DNA of 64,000 nt from Candidatus Bacteroides merdavium (lineage in GTDB: Bacteria; Bacteroidota; Bacteroidia; Bacteroidales; Bacteroidaceae): the NCBI GenBank assembly GCA_019116805.1, contig DXAV01000083.1, positions 1-64,000 on the forward strand, in the 5' to 3' direction. The translations under genes and the position numbers were made by a program. Every line of letters starts with the position of its first letter. The stretch's first letter is position 1. The notes beneath the pieces are model-generated. The model did not search any database and was not told the DNA's origin. It saw only the letters and a program-made list of their open reading frames with translations. Positions 44,888-55,248 of this stretch are shown here, piece after piece.

Positions 44888-46207
44888 TTAGTTTTCGCCA
44901 AATAAAGCGGCACTCAAGGACTGCAATGCACGTTTCTTATCTTCTTCACGTATCAAGAAGGAGATATTATAATTACTTCCACCGAATGAAATCATACGCA
45001 CTGGAATGTCACGCATAGCATCCAAAGCCTTGGCCTCGAAACCCACGTTTTCCCACTCCAAATCACCTACTACACAGATAATACACATGTTACGATCCAC
45101 TGTCACCGTACCATATTTCTTCAAGTCGTCCAAAATTTCATTCAAGTGCTTCACATTGTCGATGGAAACAGAAACGCCTACTTCAGACGTACAAATCATG
45201 TCAATAGAAGTTTGATAGCTTTCAAAGATCTCAAAAACTTTACGTAAGAAACCATAAGCCAACAACATACGGCTCGACTTGATTTTGATAGCCGTGATAT
45301 TATCCTTAGCAGCCACAGCCTTGATTTTTCCCTTCTCAGTATCGTTCGAAATCAATGTACCAGGAGCCGACGGATCCATCGTATTCAACAGGCGTACAGG
45401 TATATTGGCATATTTTGCAGGCTGAATGCAGGTTGGATGCAAAATCTTGGCACCAAAGTAAGCCAATTCTGCAGCTTCCTCAAACTGCAATTGACGTACA
45501 GGAGACGTTTTGTCCACCACACGTGGATCATTATTATGCATGCCGTCAATATCCGTCCATATCTGAATTTCATCCGCATTGATAGCAGCACCTACCAATG
45601 AGGCAGTATAATCGCTTCCGCCACGTTGCAAATTATCTATTTCGCCATAAGCATTGCGACAAATAAAACCTTGGGTTATATAGATATCAGCATCGGGATG
45701 CAATTCGAGTTGAGCCTGCAACTTTTCACGAATGTAAACGGGATCTGGTTCGGCATTCTTGTCTGTACGCATGTATTCCAATGCCGGCAGCAACACCGAC
45801 TTCACGCCACATTCCTGCAAATAATAGTTCATCATACCTGTTGAAATCAGTTCACCTTGCGCCAGCACAACTTTTTCTTCAAACAAAGTAAACAAGTCTT
45901 TCGTATAGGAACGGATATAGTCGAAATGAGATCTCACCAGTTCCAGACATTTCTGTTTATATTCATCAGTCGAATAGAGTTCGTCAATATGACGACGATA
46001 TTTGCTTTCCAGTTGGTTAATAATCTCATTGGCTCCTTCCGGATTTTTCTTATATAGATAGTCCGAAATCTCGACCAATGTATTTGTCGTACCTGACATG
46101 GCCGACAAAACAACGATCTTACGCTCCCCATCGGTAATCAATTTGGCCACTTCCTTCATCCGCTGAGCCGAACCTACCGAAGTACCTCCAAACTTTAATA
46201 CTTTCAT
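44888..46207 (-). CDS. lysC: aspartate kinase (lysine-sensitive type)
   Basis: A 439-residue monofunctional aspartokinase. MKVLKFGGTSVGSAQRMKEVAKLI is the N-terminal kinase signature. Two ACT domains occupy the last 130 residues (SSRMLLAYGFLRKVFEIF, then NMCIICVVGDLEWENVGF), which would bind the feedback inhibitor. It phosphorylates aspartate at the start of lysine, threonine and methionine synthesis. Confidence 0.93.
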   Translation of the reverse strand: MKVLKFGGTSVGSAQRMKEVAKLITDGERKIVVLSAMSGTTNTLVEISDYLYKKNPEGANEIINQLESKYRRHIDELYSTDEYKQKCLELVRSHFDYIRSYTKDLFTLFEEKVVLAQGELISTGMMNYYLQECGVKSVLLPALEYMRTDKNAEPDPVYIREKLQAQLELHPDADIYITQGFICRNAYGEIDNLQRGGSDYTASLVGAAINADEIQIWTDIDGMHNNDPRVVDKTSPVRQLQFEEAAELAYFGAKILHPTCIQPAKYANIPVRLLNTMDPSAPGTLISNDTEKGKIKAVAAKDNITAIKIKSSRMLLAYGFLRKVFEIFESYQTSIDMICTSEVGVSVSIDNVKHLNEILDDLKKYGTVTVDRNMCIICVVGDLEWENVGFEAKALDAMRDIPVRMISFGGSNYNISFLIREEDKKRALQSLSAALFGEN

Positions 46208-46251
46208 TTTTCCTTCTTATTAAGTTATTAAACCTATATATTATTTTTTAT

Positions 46252-46929
46252 TTATTCTTCCGAGACTTTCCACAACCTATGTCCTTCACAACGATACACC
46301 GTACCTGGGAATTCATTGAGCAATTGCAAGTTATGTGTAGTCATCACTACCAGTGCTCCTTTTTCACTAATCTGATGGAGCAATGTGACAATCGCCCTGC
46401 CTGTTTCCACATCCAGATTACCAGTCGGTTCGTCCGCCAGAATAATACGGGGAGAATTCAACATGGCACGCGCAATGACAATACGCTGCTGTTCTCCTCC
46501 CGACAATTCGTTGGGCAGCTTATATCCTTTATTGTTCATCCCCACCAACTGCAACACTTCCTCAATACGATCCTTCCGTTCCCCACGATGTTTCCATCCC
46601 GTGGCACGGAGCACGAAATCCAGATTGTCATACACCGAACGGTCTGTCAACAACTGAAAATCCTGAAAGACAATACCCAGCTTCCTGCGCAGCTGCGGAA
46701 TATGCTTACGCTTGATACGCTTCATGTCGTATTCCAGTACTTCCGCATGTCCGGCCGCTACTTCCAGCTCGCCATAAAAAGTCTTCAACAAAGAAGTCTT
46801 TCCGGAACCCACTTTCCCTATCAGATAGACAAACTCGCCTGAACAGAACTCCAGATTGACCTCTTCCAGCACACACAATTCCTGCTGGTGTATCTCGACA
46901 TCCCTATATTTTATCAGCGGTTCTCCCAT
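46252..46929 (-). CDS. ftsE: cell-division ABC ATPase FtsE
   Basis: A 225-residue ABC ATPase. Walker A is [11 protein letters not shown], the signature is [18 protein letters not shown] and Walker B is [12 protein letters not shown]. The GKVGSGKTS variant of the P loop is common in Bacteroidetes FtsE. FtsX is not next to it. Start at [12 protein letters not shown], five bases after the hisIE stop. Confidence 0.85.
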   Translation of the reverse strand: MGEPLIKYRDVEIHQQELCVLEEVNLEFCSGEFVYLIGKVGSGKTSLLKTFYGELEVAAGHAEVLEYDMKRIKRKHIPQLRRKLGIVFQDFQLLTDRSVYDNLDFVLRATGWKHRGERKDRIEEVLQLVGMNNKGYKLPNELSGGEQQRIVIARAMLNSPRIILADEPTGNLDVETGRAIVTLLHQISEKGALVVMTTHNLQLLNEFPGTVYRCEGHRLWKVSEE

Positions 46930-46934
46930 TTTTC

Positions 46935-47552
46935 TCAATGTTTCTTCCAACCCGCGCCATGACGCTCTTTCAATTCGCGCGCAATGTCTTCGATACTATA
47001 GCCTTTTGAGGTCAATAAAACAATGAGATGATACAACAAATCGGCACTTTCATAAATCAAGCGATCATCCGTACCGTTACATGCTTCAATCACGGTTTCC
47101 ACAGCTTCTTCACCGACCTTCTGCGCCATCTTGTTCACGCCCGAGCGAAACAAGCTGGTGGTATAAGACCCTTCGGGCATCTCGCGATGACGCACGTTGA
47201 TGAAGTCCTGCAGTTCCTTCAGGAACATCACCGGCTGTTCGTTCTTCTCACCCCAGCAGGTATCAGTGCCTGTATGGCATACCGGCCCGGCCGGATGCAC
47301 CTGAATGAGCAATGTGTCCCGATCGCAATCTTCCTTGACGGACACCACATGCAGAAAGTTCCCACTTTCTTCACCTTTTGTCCACAAGCGGTTGCGCGTA
47401 CGGCTGAAAAATGTGACCTTACCCGTCTCCATCGTTTTGTCAAACGCCTCACGATTCATGAACCCCAACATCAGCACCTTAGCCGTGTCTGCATCCTGTA
47501 TGATAGCCGGAACAAGTCCATTCATTTTATCAAAATCTATGCTCATATTCAT
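46935..47552 (-). CDS. hisIE: bifunctional HisI-HisE histidine enzyme
   Basis: A 205-residue fusion of phosphoribosyl-AMP cyclohydrolase (GLVPAIIQDADTAKVLMLGFMN, then HTGTDTCWGE) and phosphoribosyl-ATP pyrophosphatase (KVGEEAVETVIEA, ESADLLYHLIVLL). It performs steps 2 and 3 of histidine synthesis. The start could also be two codons further in. It follows hisF by 39 bases. Confidence 0.95.
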   Translation of the reverse strand: MNMSIDFDKMNGLVPAIIQDADTAKVLMLGFMNREAFDKTMETGKVTFFSRTRNRLWTKGEESGNFLHVVSVKEDCDRDTLLIQVHPAGPVCHTGTDTCWGEKNEQPVMFLKELQDFINVRHREMPEGSYTTSLFRSGVNKMAQKVGEEAVETVIEACNGTDDRLIYESADLLYHLIVLLTSKGYSIEDIARELKERHGAGWKKH

Positions 47553-47591
47553 CTTTATGAAATATAATCCATTACTTTATAATCCTATTCT

Positions 47592-48347
47592 TTATATTCT
47601 TACGGGTACACCCTGGCCGCAAAGATACGATTTTAAATCGGGAATTTTAATTTCTCCGAAGTGAAAAACGCTGGCAGCCAGCGCAGCATCTGCTTTTCCC
47701 AACAAAAAAGCATCGCGAAAGTGTTCTTTTGTCCCCGCTCCACCTGAAGCTATGACAGGAATGGAAAGATTGTCGGAAAGAACGGCCAATGCCTCGTTGG
47801 CATACCCTGTTTTTACGCCGTCGTGATCCATACTTGTAAACAAGACCTCACCGGCGCCACGCTCCTGAGCTTCCTTTGTCCATGCAAACAATTCTTTTCC
47901 AGTTTCAACTCGCCCCCCGTTCAGATAGCATTGCCATCCATCCGCCGTTTGCTTGGCATCTACCGCCAGTACACATACCTGAGAGCCGAAATGCCTGGCT
48001 ATTTCATCTATCAGTTCCGGCTTACGAATGGCAGCGGAATTGACAGACACTTTATCTGCTCCTGCCTCCAGCAATCGGGCTACGTCACTCAGCTCATGGA
48101 TACCCCCACCCACTGTAAATGGGATACTGATATTCTCCGCAATGCGACGAACCAGCTCCGTAAAGGTCTTTCTTCCTTCAAAGCTAGCTGTAATGTCAAG
48201 AAACACCAATTCGTCAGCACCCTGTTCACTATAGGTACGCGCCAGCTCCACCGGGTCACCCGCATGGCGCAGGTTTACAAAATTGGTTCCTTTCACAGTC
48301 TGCCCATCCTTAATGTCAAGGCAGGGAATAATTCTTTTGGCTAACAC
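47592..48347 (-). CDS. hisF: imidazole glycerol phosphate synthase cyclase subunit
   Basis: A 251-residue TIM barrel, the cyclase half of IGP synthase, partner of HisH. The proper start is a GTG at 48347 ([22 protein letters not shown]), which gives the normal length; the track's ATG at 48383 adds 12 unmatched residues reaching into the hisA end. The phosphate loop is [25 protein letters not shown], and the second is [16 protein letters not shown]. Confidence 0.95.
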   Translation of the reverse strand: MLAKRIIPCLDIKDGQTVKGTNFVNLRHAGDPVELARTYSEQGADELVFLDITASFEGRKTFTELVRRIAENISIPFTVGGGIHELSDVARLLEAGADKVSVNSAAIRKPELIDEIARHFGSQVCVLAVDAKQTADGWQCYLNGGRVETGKELFAWTKEAQERGAGEVLFTSMDHDGVKTGYANEALAVLSDNLSIPVIASGGAGTKEHFRDAFLLGKADAALAASVFHFGEIKIPDLKSYLCGQGVPVRI

Positions 48348-48379
48348 AACTTCTAATCTGTTATCGTTTATCAATCCAT

Positions 48380-49099
48380 TCAAACTAATGGCAACAAATC
48401 ACTCAACGTGATGCGCCCTTCATACAGCGCCTTGCCGAAAATGACGGCAGGTACGCCACTCTCATCCAAGCGATAGATATCATCCACACAGCTCACCCCT
48501 CCACTCGCAATCAGATACAAGCCCGGATCATGCTCCAGCATCTCTTTATACAGTCCCAAAGAAGGTCCCTGCAACATGCCGTCGCAACTGATATCCGTGC
48601 AAATCACTTTGGAGATACCTTTCTGGCGATAATTGTCCATGAAAGGAAACAAATCCACATCACTGTCTTCTTTCCATCCTCCCACTGCAATACGACGTTC
48701 TTTCACATCAGCTCCCAAGATAATTTTTTCCGGACCATACGTTTCTATCCAACGACTGAAGATCTCAGGATTCCTGACGGCAATGCTTCCACCTGTCACC
48801 ATCTGCGCCCCACTCTCAAACGCAATCCGCAAATCCTCGTCGGTTTTCACGCCACCGCCGAAGTCGATAACAAGTGAAGTGGCTGTAGCAATCTTTTCCA
48901 ACACGCCATAGTTCACAACGTGGTGTGAAGCCGCTCCGTCCAAGTCAACCAAATGCAGACGCCTGATGCCGCCCGCTTCCAACATTTTGGCCACCTCAAG
49001 CGGATTCTCATTGTACACCTTCTTACTTTCATAGTCGCCTTGCGACAAGCGTACACACTTGCCTCCAATGATATCAATGGCAGGTATCAGTTCTATCAT
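48380..49099 (-). CDS. hisA: ProFAR isomerase
   Basis: A 239-residue TIM barrel, start [29 protein letters not shown]. It isomerises the formimino-AICAR-ribonucleotide before the IGP synthase step. Its first bases overlap the hisH stop (ATGA), so the two are translationally coupled. Confidence 0.95.
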   Translation of the reverse strand: MIELIPAIDIIGGKCVRLSQGDYESKKVYNENPLEVAKMLEAGGIRRLHLVDLDGAASHHVVNYGVLEKIATATSLVIDFGGGVKTDEDLRIAFESGAQMVTGGSIAVRNPEIFSRWIETYGPEKIILGADVKERRIAVGGWKEDSDVDLFPFMDNYRQKGISKVICTDISCDGMLQGPSLGLYKEMLEHDPGLYLIASGGVSCVDDIYRLDESGVPAVIFGKALYEGRITLSDLLPLV

Positions 49100-49686
49100 A
49101 GTTCCAAGAAATTTCTCAAAATACGCTCACCTACCGCTCCACTCTTTTCCGGATGGAACTGCGTGGCATAGAAGTTATCTTTATGCAAAGCCGCACTGAA
49201 CGGCAATATATAATCGGTCACAGCTGCCGTACATTCATTCAAAGGTACATAAAAGCTATGGACAAAATAGACGAACTCATCCTTCGTAAAGTCACGAAAC
49301 AGCGGACTACAAGTTTGAGCCAACGTGTTCCAACCCATGTGGGGCACTTTGTCTTCATGCCTCTCAGAACGAAACCGTTTCACATCCACATCAAAGATAC
49401 CCAAGCAATCCACATCTCCCTCTTCCGAATGGCGACACATCAGCTGTTGCCCAATACAGATACCCAGTACCGGTTGCTTCAAGTCTCGGATCAGCTGGTC
49501 CAGCTTCCGTTCTTTCAAATAAGCCATGGTACTTTTCGCCTCTCCCTGCCCTGGAAACAATATCTTGTCGGCCGAGAGGAGCTCTTCTGGATTATCCGTA
49601 ACACGAGGCATCACCCCTACACGCTTCAAAGCATTAACAACGGAGCAGATATTTCCGGCATTATATCTCACTATAGCTACTTCCAT
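49096..49686 (-). CDS. hisH: IGP synthase glutaminase subunit
   Basis: A 196-residue class I glutamine amidotransferase. The start is [12 protein letters not shown]; the track's longer frame runs into purU. The nucleophilic cysteine is in [11 protein letters not shown] and the catalytic His/Glu are in [12 protein letters not shown]. It supplies ammonia to HisF. The gene order hisH, hisA, hisF, hisIE follows leftward, probably as one operon; the other his genes are not in view. Confidence 0.95.
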   Translation of the reverse strand: MEVAIVRYNAGNICSVVNALKRVGVMPRVTDNPEELLSADKILFPGQGEAKSTMAYLKERKLDQLIRDLKQPVLGICIGQQLMCRHSEEGDVDCLGIFDVDVKRFRSERHEDKVPHMGWNTLAQTCSPLFRDFTKDEFVYFVHSFYVPLNECTAAVTDYILPFSAALHKDNFYATQFHPEKSGAVGERILRNFLEL

Positions 49687-49702
49687 TACTATAATAATTA
49701 TA

Positions 49703-50557
49703 TCAACTAAATATAACCGTCTTGTTCTTATATACCAGCACCTTCCGTTCAATATGCTTCTGCACGGCACGCGAAAGAACAATCTTCTCCAAATCCTTTC
49801 CCTTGCTAACCAAGTCCTGCACCGTGTCCTTATGTGTGATGCGTACAATATCCTGCTCGATGATGGGGCCTGCGTCCAGCTCCGTAGTCACATAATGACT
49901 GGTCGCACCTATAATCTTCACACCACGTTCAAAAGCCGCATGATAAGGCTTGGCACCCACAAATGCCGGCAAGAAAGAATGATGAATATTGATAATGCGA
50001 TTAGGATATGCGTTAATCATTTGTTCCGAAATCACCTGCATGTAGCGTGCCAATACAATGAATGTTATACCATGCTTGGCCAGTAATTCCATTTCCTTCT
50101 GTTCCTGTTCCGCCTTGTTCTCCTTTGTGATGGGAAACAAATAGAACGGTATGCCAAAACGTTCGGCCACGTGCTGCAGATCCGGATGGTTGCTGACAAT
50201 AAGCGGAATGTCCACATTCCATTCACCAGCCGTATAACGGGCTAACATATCAAACAGACAATGAGACATCTTCGACACGAATATTGCCATACGCGGTTTG
50301 GTGTCCGAAAAATAAAGACGGAAACTCATTGCATATTTTTGCGCATACAATGTGGCAAAATAGTCTTCTATCTTTTCCTGAGGAATTAAGAAATCCTGCA
50401 ACTCCCATTCTATTCTCATGAAGAAAATATTCTCCACATGGTCCACATATTGGTCCAAATAGACAATATTCCCCTTGTTCACGGTTATAAAATCCGTTAC
50501 CTCTGCCAAAATACCAGGTTTGTCAGGGCAGTGCAATAACAGCTTGGCCGTTTTCAT
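49703..50557 (-). CDS. purU: formyltetrahydrofolate deformylase
   Basis: A 284-residue enzyme with an N-terminal ACT domain (AKLLLHCPDKPGILAEVTDFI) and a formyltransferase-like catalytic domain (GITFIVLARYMQVIS, IINIHHSFLPAFVGAKPY). It releases formate from 10-formyl-THF, balancing one-carbon units. It lies just upstream of hisH, so it may be co-transcribed. Confidence 0.93.
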   Translation of the reverse strand: MKTAKLLLHCPDKPGILAEVTDFITVNKGNIVYLDQYVDHVENIFFMRIEWELQDFLIPQEKIEDYFATLYAQKYAMSFRLYFSDTKPRMAIFVSKMSHCLFDMLARYTAGEWNVDIPLIVSNHPDLQHVAERFGIPFYLFPITKENKAEQEQKEMELLAKHGITFIVLARYMQVISEQMINAYPNRIINIHHSFLPAFVGAKPYHAAFERGVKIIGATSHYVTTELDAGPIIEQDIVRITHKDTVQDLVSKGKDLEKIVLSRAVQKHIERKVLVYKNKTVIFS

Positions 50558-50848
50558 ACTTCTAAGTTTGTCTTATATCAGTTCAAAATTACAATATTCT
50601 CGTTTCAAGTCCGCAAAAATAACGATTTATTGCTAAAGAACGAATTTTTCAAGCACAAAGTTTCAAACTCACCATTAAGAGTTTCGTTTTCCACATTTCA
50701 GAAGACAAATATAGTTATCAAGCAATCCCTTTCTCCACAAATTAAAATGATTGTTAAATACACAATTTTATTTCCAATCCAACTCATTCAATATGAGCGG
50801 GTAAAAGGAAATCATGCTTTTACACCCTCAAAAAAACTTCCAAATACT

Positions 50849-50879
50849 ATTGCAGGTATAAAAAAAATGCCTACCTTTG
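50849..50879 (+). promoter_or_regulatory. promoter of tRNA-Asp
   Basis: TTG at 50849 and TACCTTTG at 50872-50879 are exactly 19-20 bp apart, a full match to the Bacteroidetes sigma factor consensus. The tRNA starts 40 bp downstream. The rest of gap 50558-50848 shows no gene or repeat that I can support. Confidence 0.7.
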
Positions 50880-50918
50880 CAACCGCAATCGAGAGAGATA
50901 GCAACGAAACAATGAAAT

Positions 50919-50993
50919 GGTGCGGTAGTTCAGCCTGGTTAGAATACATGCCTGTCACGCATGGGGTCGCGGGTTCGAGTCCCGTCCGCACCG
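50919..50993 (+). tRNA. tRNA-Asp (GTC)
   Basis: A complete 75-nt cloverleaf. The acceptor stem is GGTGCGG with CCGCACC. The anticodon arm is CATGC-CTGTCAC-GCATG, with anticodon GTC (Asp), and the T-arm contains GGTTCGAGTCC. Discriminator base G; CCA is not encoded (CTT follows). Promoter and terminator are both clear. Confidence 0.96.
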
Positions 50994-50998
50994 CTTGT

Positions 50999-51033
50999 AA
51001 AGCCTTGATTTCAAAAGAAATCAAGGCTTTTTT
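50999..51033 (+). terminator. terminator of tRNA-Asp
   Basis: AAAGCCTTGATTTC pairs perfectly with GAAATCAAGGCTTT over a 4-nt loop and is followed by T-rich sequence. Confidence 0.9.
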
Positions 51034-51126
51034 ATTCCAAATGTATTCTTTACGCCTCTTTGGGAAAACATCAATCCTATCAAGAAAAGCGATGCAACAA
51101 TCCGCTTGTCCGGAAAGCCTAAACAA

Positions 51127-51209
51127 CAAAGCACTGCATGGGATTCCAACGAAGTGCTTCGTGAGGGGGTAACAAAGCACTGCATGAGCACCCCAAAAAG
51201 CACTTCGTC
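51127..51209. repeat. 23-bp tandem array, four units
   Basis: CAAAGCACTGCATG (51127, 51173), CGAAGTGCTTCGTG (51150) and AAAAGCACTTCGTC (51196) lie exactly 23 bp apart. The second copy has perfect ACGAAG/CTTCGT arms. The layout is that of the 22-bp arrays but with one extra base per unit. It is in the 557-bp gap after tRNA-Asp; besides it I see one possible small gene (51236-51385). Confidence 0.8.
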
Positions 51210-51235
51210 ACAAACAAAGATTTATCCACCTGCCA

Positions 51236-51385
51236 TTACAACAAAAAACGCCCTTTGAAAATCACACTTTTCTTCAAAGGAACAATCGTCCTGGCAGAAG
51301 GAACATTGAAACCAACCTGTACCACGACGCGATTTTCTTCTACCGAAATAAATGTCACGCTGACCGATTGGCCGCGTCTGAACAT
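51236..51385 (-). CDS. possible small protein (49 aa)
   Basis: Frame MFRRGQSVSVTFISVEENRVVVQVGF... ends at a stop just before the 23-bp array. Alternating hydrophobic residues suggest a beta-barrel-like small protein. A stop lies directly before the ATG. No family is recognised. The track lists an overlapping 72-residue frame (51222-51440) that looks less like protein. Confidence 0.35.
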   Translation of the reverse strand: MFRRGQSVSVTFISVEENRVVVQVGFNVPSARTIVPLKKSVIFKGRFLL

Positions 51386-51590
51386 CTAACAACAAGCAGT
51401 CCTCCACCCGAACCTGCCAAAATTTTCCAAAAGACATCACAAAGCAGCAACATTATCAATTTATTTTATACCTTTACAATCGCAAAATCCCCTATATAAT
51501 AGGTATATAATAACGGGTGAAAACTTCCACCGCAGACCAATGTCCTAACAAAGGGGAGAAGGCAGGAAATAAACCCCAAAATATACACGT

Positions 51591-53720
51591 ATGGAAGAAA
51601 CAACTCTCCTCACTCCCCTGTTGCTGACCATTGCCGGTCTGACAATAGGAGCCATCTTCAAATCGTTGTTCCAACGGACCCGTATTCCTTATACCGTAGG
51701 ACTGTTTGCTATCGGATTGACAGCTGGAATCCTGAACAGGGCCGGTATGTTTCAAGGTACACCCCAGTTTAGCCAGGCACTGGACAGCGTGGCTAACATT
51801 AACCCCGACCTCATCCTTTACATCTTCCTGCCCATCCTGATTTTCGATGCGGCCTACGAACTGAACCTACATATTTTCAAGAAGACTTTGACCAACGCTA
51901 CTCTGCTGGCCGTCCCAGGTTTAATTATCTGCATGCTTCTGACAGCTGCCCTCCTGATGATACTCAGCTGTTTCGTACCCGGCTATGAAGAATGGACATG
52001 GGCCGCCGCTCTGATGTTCGGTGCCTTGATCAGCGCCACCGACCCTGTAGCTGTGGTTGCATTGCTGCAGGAACTAAAGACCAGCAAACGTTTCTCCACA
52101 TTGGTGGACGCCGAGTCGCTGCTCAACGACGGTACGGGTATTGTTTGCTTCATGCTGTTCTTCGGCATCACTGTTTCGGGAGTAAGCAACGAAATGACTC
52201 CCGTCATTGAATTCTGCCAGGTAGTGGCAGGAGGAGCCGTCCTAGGTTTTCTAACGGCACGTCTCGTCATTTGGTTCATCACTCGCATCAACTCGGAAGA
52301 GATGATACAAAACAGTGTCATCATCCTCTCCGCCTATCTGATATTCATCCTTTCACAATATTATTTGGGCATCTCGGGTGTCATTGCACTGGTGGCTTTC
52401 GGACTGACTATCTCCTATGTGGGAAAACCCCGTTTCAAACCGCAGGTCAACACTTTCATGGGCAGTTTTTGGGAACTGCTCACTTACATTGCCAATACGC
52501 TTATCTTCATCATTGTGGGTATTGTGATTGCCGAAAAGGTTGACTTCTCGTGGGCACACTTCGGTATCCTGTTGCTGGTTTACGTATTCCTGAACATTTT
52601 CCGCTACGTGACCATCATGATGCTCTATCCCATAATGAAACGTTCGGGATATGGGCTGAACAAGAAAGAGTCCATCATCCTGACCTGGGGAGGTCTGCGC
52701 GGTGCATTGGGCATGACGCTGGCATTAATGGTTTCTTATACACCAGCCATCCCCGAGGAAATACGCAGCCAGGTTTTATTCTTCACTGCCGGCATAGTGA
52801 CCCTCACCTTATGTGTCAACGCCACCACCATGCGCTGGCTATTGAACAAACTGGGGTTGATATATACACCGACGGCACGTACCATGATGGAAAACAAGAT
52901 ACAGAACCATTTACATGAAAACTCTGAAAAATATTTCGAACGTCTGAAGTCACGCGAGACACTCAACGGAGCTAACTGGGAAAAAGTGACCCACTACATT
53001 GCCAGTAGCCCCAATGCCCAAGAAAGTAAGCCCATGAATAACGACGTAATGAACGAAATCAGATTGCGTGTACTGGACAAGGAAAAGATGTTCATCCACC
53101 AGATTTATGATGAAGGTATCATTGCCAAAACATCATTCATGTTGCTCTGCAATTCGTTGGACGAGCTCTACGACCACGACGGAAAGAGTCCGCTGGACAA
53201 CCGAAAATCCATCTTCAACTTCTGTAACCGTACATTCATCCTCGACAATATGCAACAGATACCGGGTATCGGCCCTTGGATCAGCTTCTACTTCAAGGAA
53301 CGCATCGGAGTGGTCTATGACTTGGGCCGAGGTTTTATCATCCTGCAAAAGGAAGACCTCAAACTGCTGGACGAGCTGGAAAACTCGAACATGCTGAATG
53401 CTGGGCAATCTGTCGTACTGAAGCCTCTGAGAGAAGAGATACAGCACAATATCAACTCCATGGACAAAGTTCTGAACAAATTGTCCAAGGACTTCCCGAA
53501 GGCCTACAAGCATGCCCTGACGCAGAAAGCCATACGCATGCTGCTCTGCAATGAACGCCGTACCATCCGGCAGATGCAGACCGACGGCATATTGTCTGAA
53601 AAAGATGCCGAACACCTGTATGAGAATGTGGACAAACGCAACGATCAGCTCAATTCGCTGAGCCACACTATACCTGCTTCTTTCCTAAGATGGATGAAGA
53701 TCAGGAGGAGAAAAGACTGA
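51591..53720 (+). CDS. CPA1-type Na+/H+ antiporter with long cytosolic tail
   Basis: A 709-residue protein. Residues 1-415 hold about twelve membrane segments of the NhaP/CPA1 type, including the Asp-bearing ALISATDPVAVVALLQELKTSKR and SLLNDGTGIVCFMLFF. Residues 420-709 are a hydrophilic helical tail (KDFPKAYKHALTQKAIRML...), a likely regulatory domain. It exchanges Na+ or K+ for H+. The next gene begins 48 bases after the stop. Confidence 0.88.
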   Translation: MEETTLLTPLLLTIAGLTIGAIFKSLFQRTRIPYTVGLFAIGLTAGILNRAGMFQGTPQFSQALDSVANINPDLILYIFLPILIFDAAYELNLHIFKKTLTNATLLAVPGLIICMLLTAALLMILSCFVPGYEEWTWAAALMFGALISATDPVAVVALLQELKTSKRFSTLVDAESLLNDGTGIVCFMLFFGITVSGVSNEMTPVIEFCQVVAGGAVLGFLTARLVIWFITRINSEEMIQNSVIILSAYLIFILSQYYLGISGVIALVAFGLTISYVGKPRFKPQVNTFMGSFWELLTYIANTLIFIIVGIVIAEKVDFSWAHFGILLLVYVFLNIFRYVTIMMLYPIMKRSGYGLNKKESIILTWGGLRGALGMTLALMVSYTPAIPEEIRSQVLFFTAGIVTLTLCVNATTMRWLLNKLGLIYTPTARTMMENKIQNHLHENSEKYFERLKSRETLNGANWEKVTHYIASSPNAQESKPMNNDVMNEIRLRVLDKEKMFIHQIYDEGIIAKTSFMLLCNSLDELYDHDGKSPLDNRKSIFNFCNRTFILDNMQQIPGIGPWISFYFKERIGVVYDLGRGFIILQKEDLKLLDELENSNMLNAGQSVVLKPLREEIQHNINSMDKVLNKLSKDFPKAYKHALTQKAIRMLLCNERRTIRQMQTDGILSEKDAEHLYENVDKRNDQLNSLSHTIPASFLRWMKIRRRKD

Positions 53721-53768
53721 ACTTAGCCGAAAATCGCTATCTTTGCGGCCGATACAAAGTTGAGACTT

Positions 53769-55172
53769 ATGAAACGAACGACTTCCTTCTACCTGATAAC
53801 CGGATGCCTTACATTGCTATCCGTCTTCGCTTCCTGCTGGCAAGACCGCAGCGGCGAATATTATGCACTGGTGGGCTCCAAAAGTTGGATTTATACCACC
53901 ATGCAGGAATATTATCTGTATTATCAGGACGTGCCGGAAGAAAGCGAGCTGAACTTCTTCCAGAAACCGGCCGAGTTCCTGAGTGCTGCGGCATCCGAGA
54001 AAGACGGTAAAAACGGAGTGCTATACTCGCACATAGACTCGGTAAAAACCGCATCTACCCGTACATTGAGCGACTCTCCTACCTTCGGTTTCGAAGCCGT
54101 GATGCTCCAGACCCCCCAAGGTGAATATGCTCTCCAAGTGCTCTACACACAACCGCAGTCACCCGCCGAAGAAGCTGGACTGAAACGAGGGGACCTCATC
54201 ATCGGAGCAGACAGCATGAAGATAAGCTCAAGTGACTATACCAAATACGTCACCAACCCCACTGCCGCCCATCTGTTCACTCTAGGAAGCTATAACGCAG
54301 AATCGGAACAAATAGACACTATAGGTACCGTACAGATGCCTGCGCCCCGCATCATCGAGATACAGAACCTGCTGAAGACAAGCCTCATCAACACGGGCAA
54401 TCGTAAAGCAGCGTATATCCTATATAATGAATTCGGTGAAGATGAAATCCCCCAATGGCAGTCCCTGTACAGCCAGCTGGCAGCCGCACAACCCGACGAC
54501 ATCATCCTGGACCTGCGCTACAATCCTGGCGGATACGTGTCCACCGCACAAGTCGTAGGCACTCTGCTGGCCCCGCAAAGTGCCCTTGGACAGACAATGC
54601 TCTACATGACGGGGAACGACAAGCTGAACCTCACCGAGACCTACACATTCGACACGAATCTGCTGCCCGGCGGAAGTATCCTGAGCTACCAGAACCTCTA
54701 TGTAATCACCTCCGGAAACACAGCCTCGGCCTCGGAAATAATCATCAACTGCCTGCGCCCCTACATGACGGGGAACCTCTATCAAGTGGGTGAAGCCACT
54801 TTCGGCAAGAATGTAGCCCAAGCACTCTACACCAACGATCAATATCCCCAGCTTGAGTTCTGGCTCACCACCTACTACCTGAGCAATGCAGATGGTTACA
54901 AGGACTATGACGTGGAAGGCCTGCCGGCTGACTACACCCAGTCTGAACCCTACGGCGGCAATCTGGGCGAACTGGGAACGGAAACAGACCCGCTAATGCA
55001 ACCCATTCTTATACGCATGGCTACAGGCAGTTTCCCCACAGCTGAAACGGCGACTCGTACCCTGGCATCGCCCCGGATGCTTGTCGTGAAAAATTCCGTT
55101 GCAGAAAAACGAAAGACGGCACGCACCAACCTGTCTTTCCAAAGCCTTTCCGACTTTTTGCCAGGAAACTGA
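53769..55172 (+). CDS. S41 family lipoprotein protease with PDZ domain
   Basis: A 467-residue lipoprotein (signal ending SVFASCW). A PDZ-like segment (YTQPQSPAEEAGLKRGDLIIGAD) is followed by the tail-specific protease core. That core has DLRYNPGGYVSTAQVVGTLL, the nucleophilic Ser in TSGNTASASEIIINCLRPY and the Lys in EATFGKNVAQ. It would cleave other proteins at their C-termini at the outer membrane or periplasm. The start is taken at the second ATG. Confidence 0.85.
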   Translation: MKRTTSFYLITGCLTLLSVFASCWQDRSGEYYALVGSKSWIYTTMQEYYLYYQDVPEESELNFFQKPAEFLSAAASEKDGKNGVLYSHIDSVKTASTRTLSDSPTFGFEAVMLQTPQGEYALQVLYTQPQSPAEEAGLKRGDLIIGADSMKISSSDYTKYVTNPTAAHLFTLGSYNAESEQIDTIGTVQMPAPRIIEIQNLLKTSLINTGNRKAAYILYNEFGEDEIPQWQSLYSQLAAAQPDDIILDLRYNPGGYVSTAQVVGTLLAPQSALGQTMLYMTGNDKLNLTETYTFDTNLLPGGSILSYQNLYVITSGNTASASEIIINCLRPYMTGNLYQVGEATFGKNVAQALYTNDQYPQLEFWLTTYYLSNADGYKDYDVEGLPADYTQSEPYGGNLGELGTETDPLMQPILIRMATGSFPTAETATRTLASPRMLVVKNSVAEKRKTARTNLSFQSLSDFLPGN

Positions 55173-55248
55173 AACAAAGTACCGGGTTTTCGGGGCTTAA
55201 ATCAAATAAATGTGTACCTTTGCAGCCCGAAAACCAGAGAAAAGAAAG

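Noticed and set aside
51222-51440. 72-aa ORF on the minus strand
   Set aside because: Cysteine- and arginine-rich composition; the alternative frame 51236-51385 looks more protein-like.
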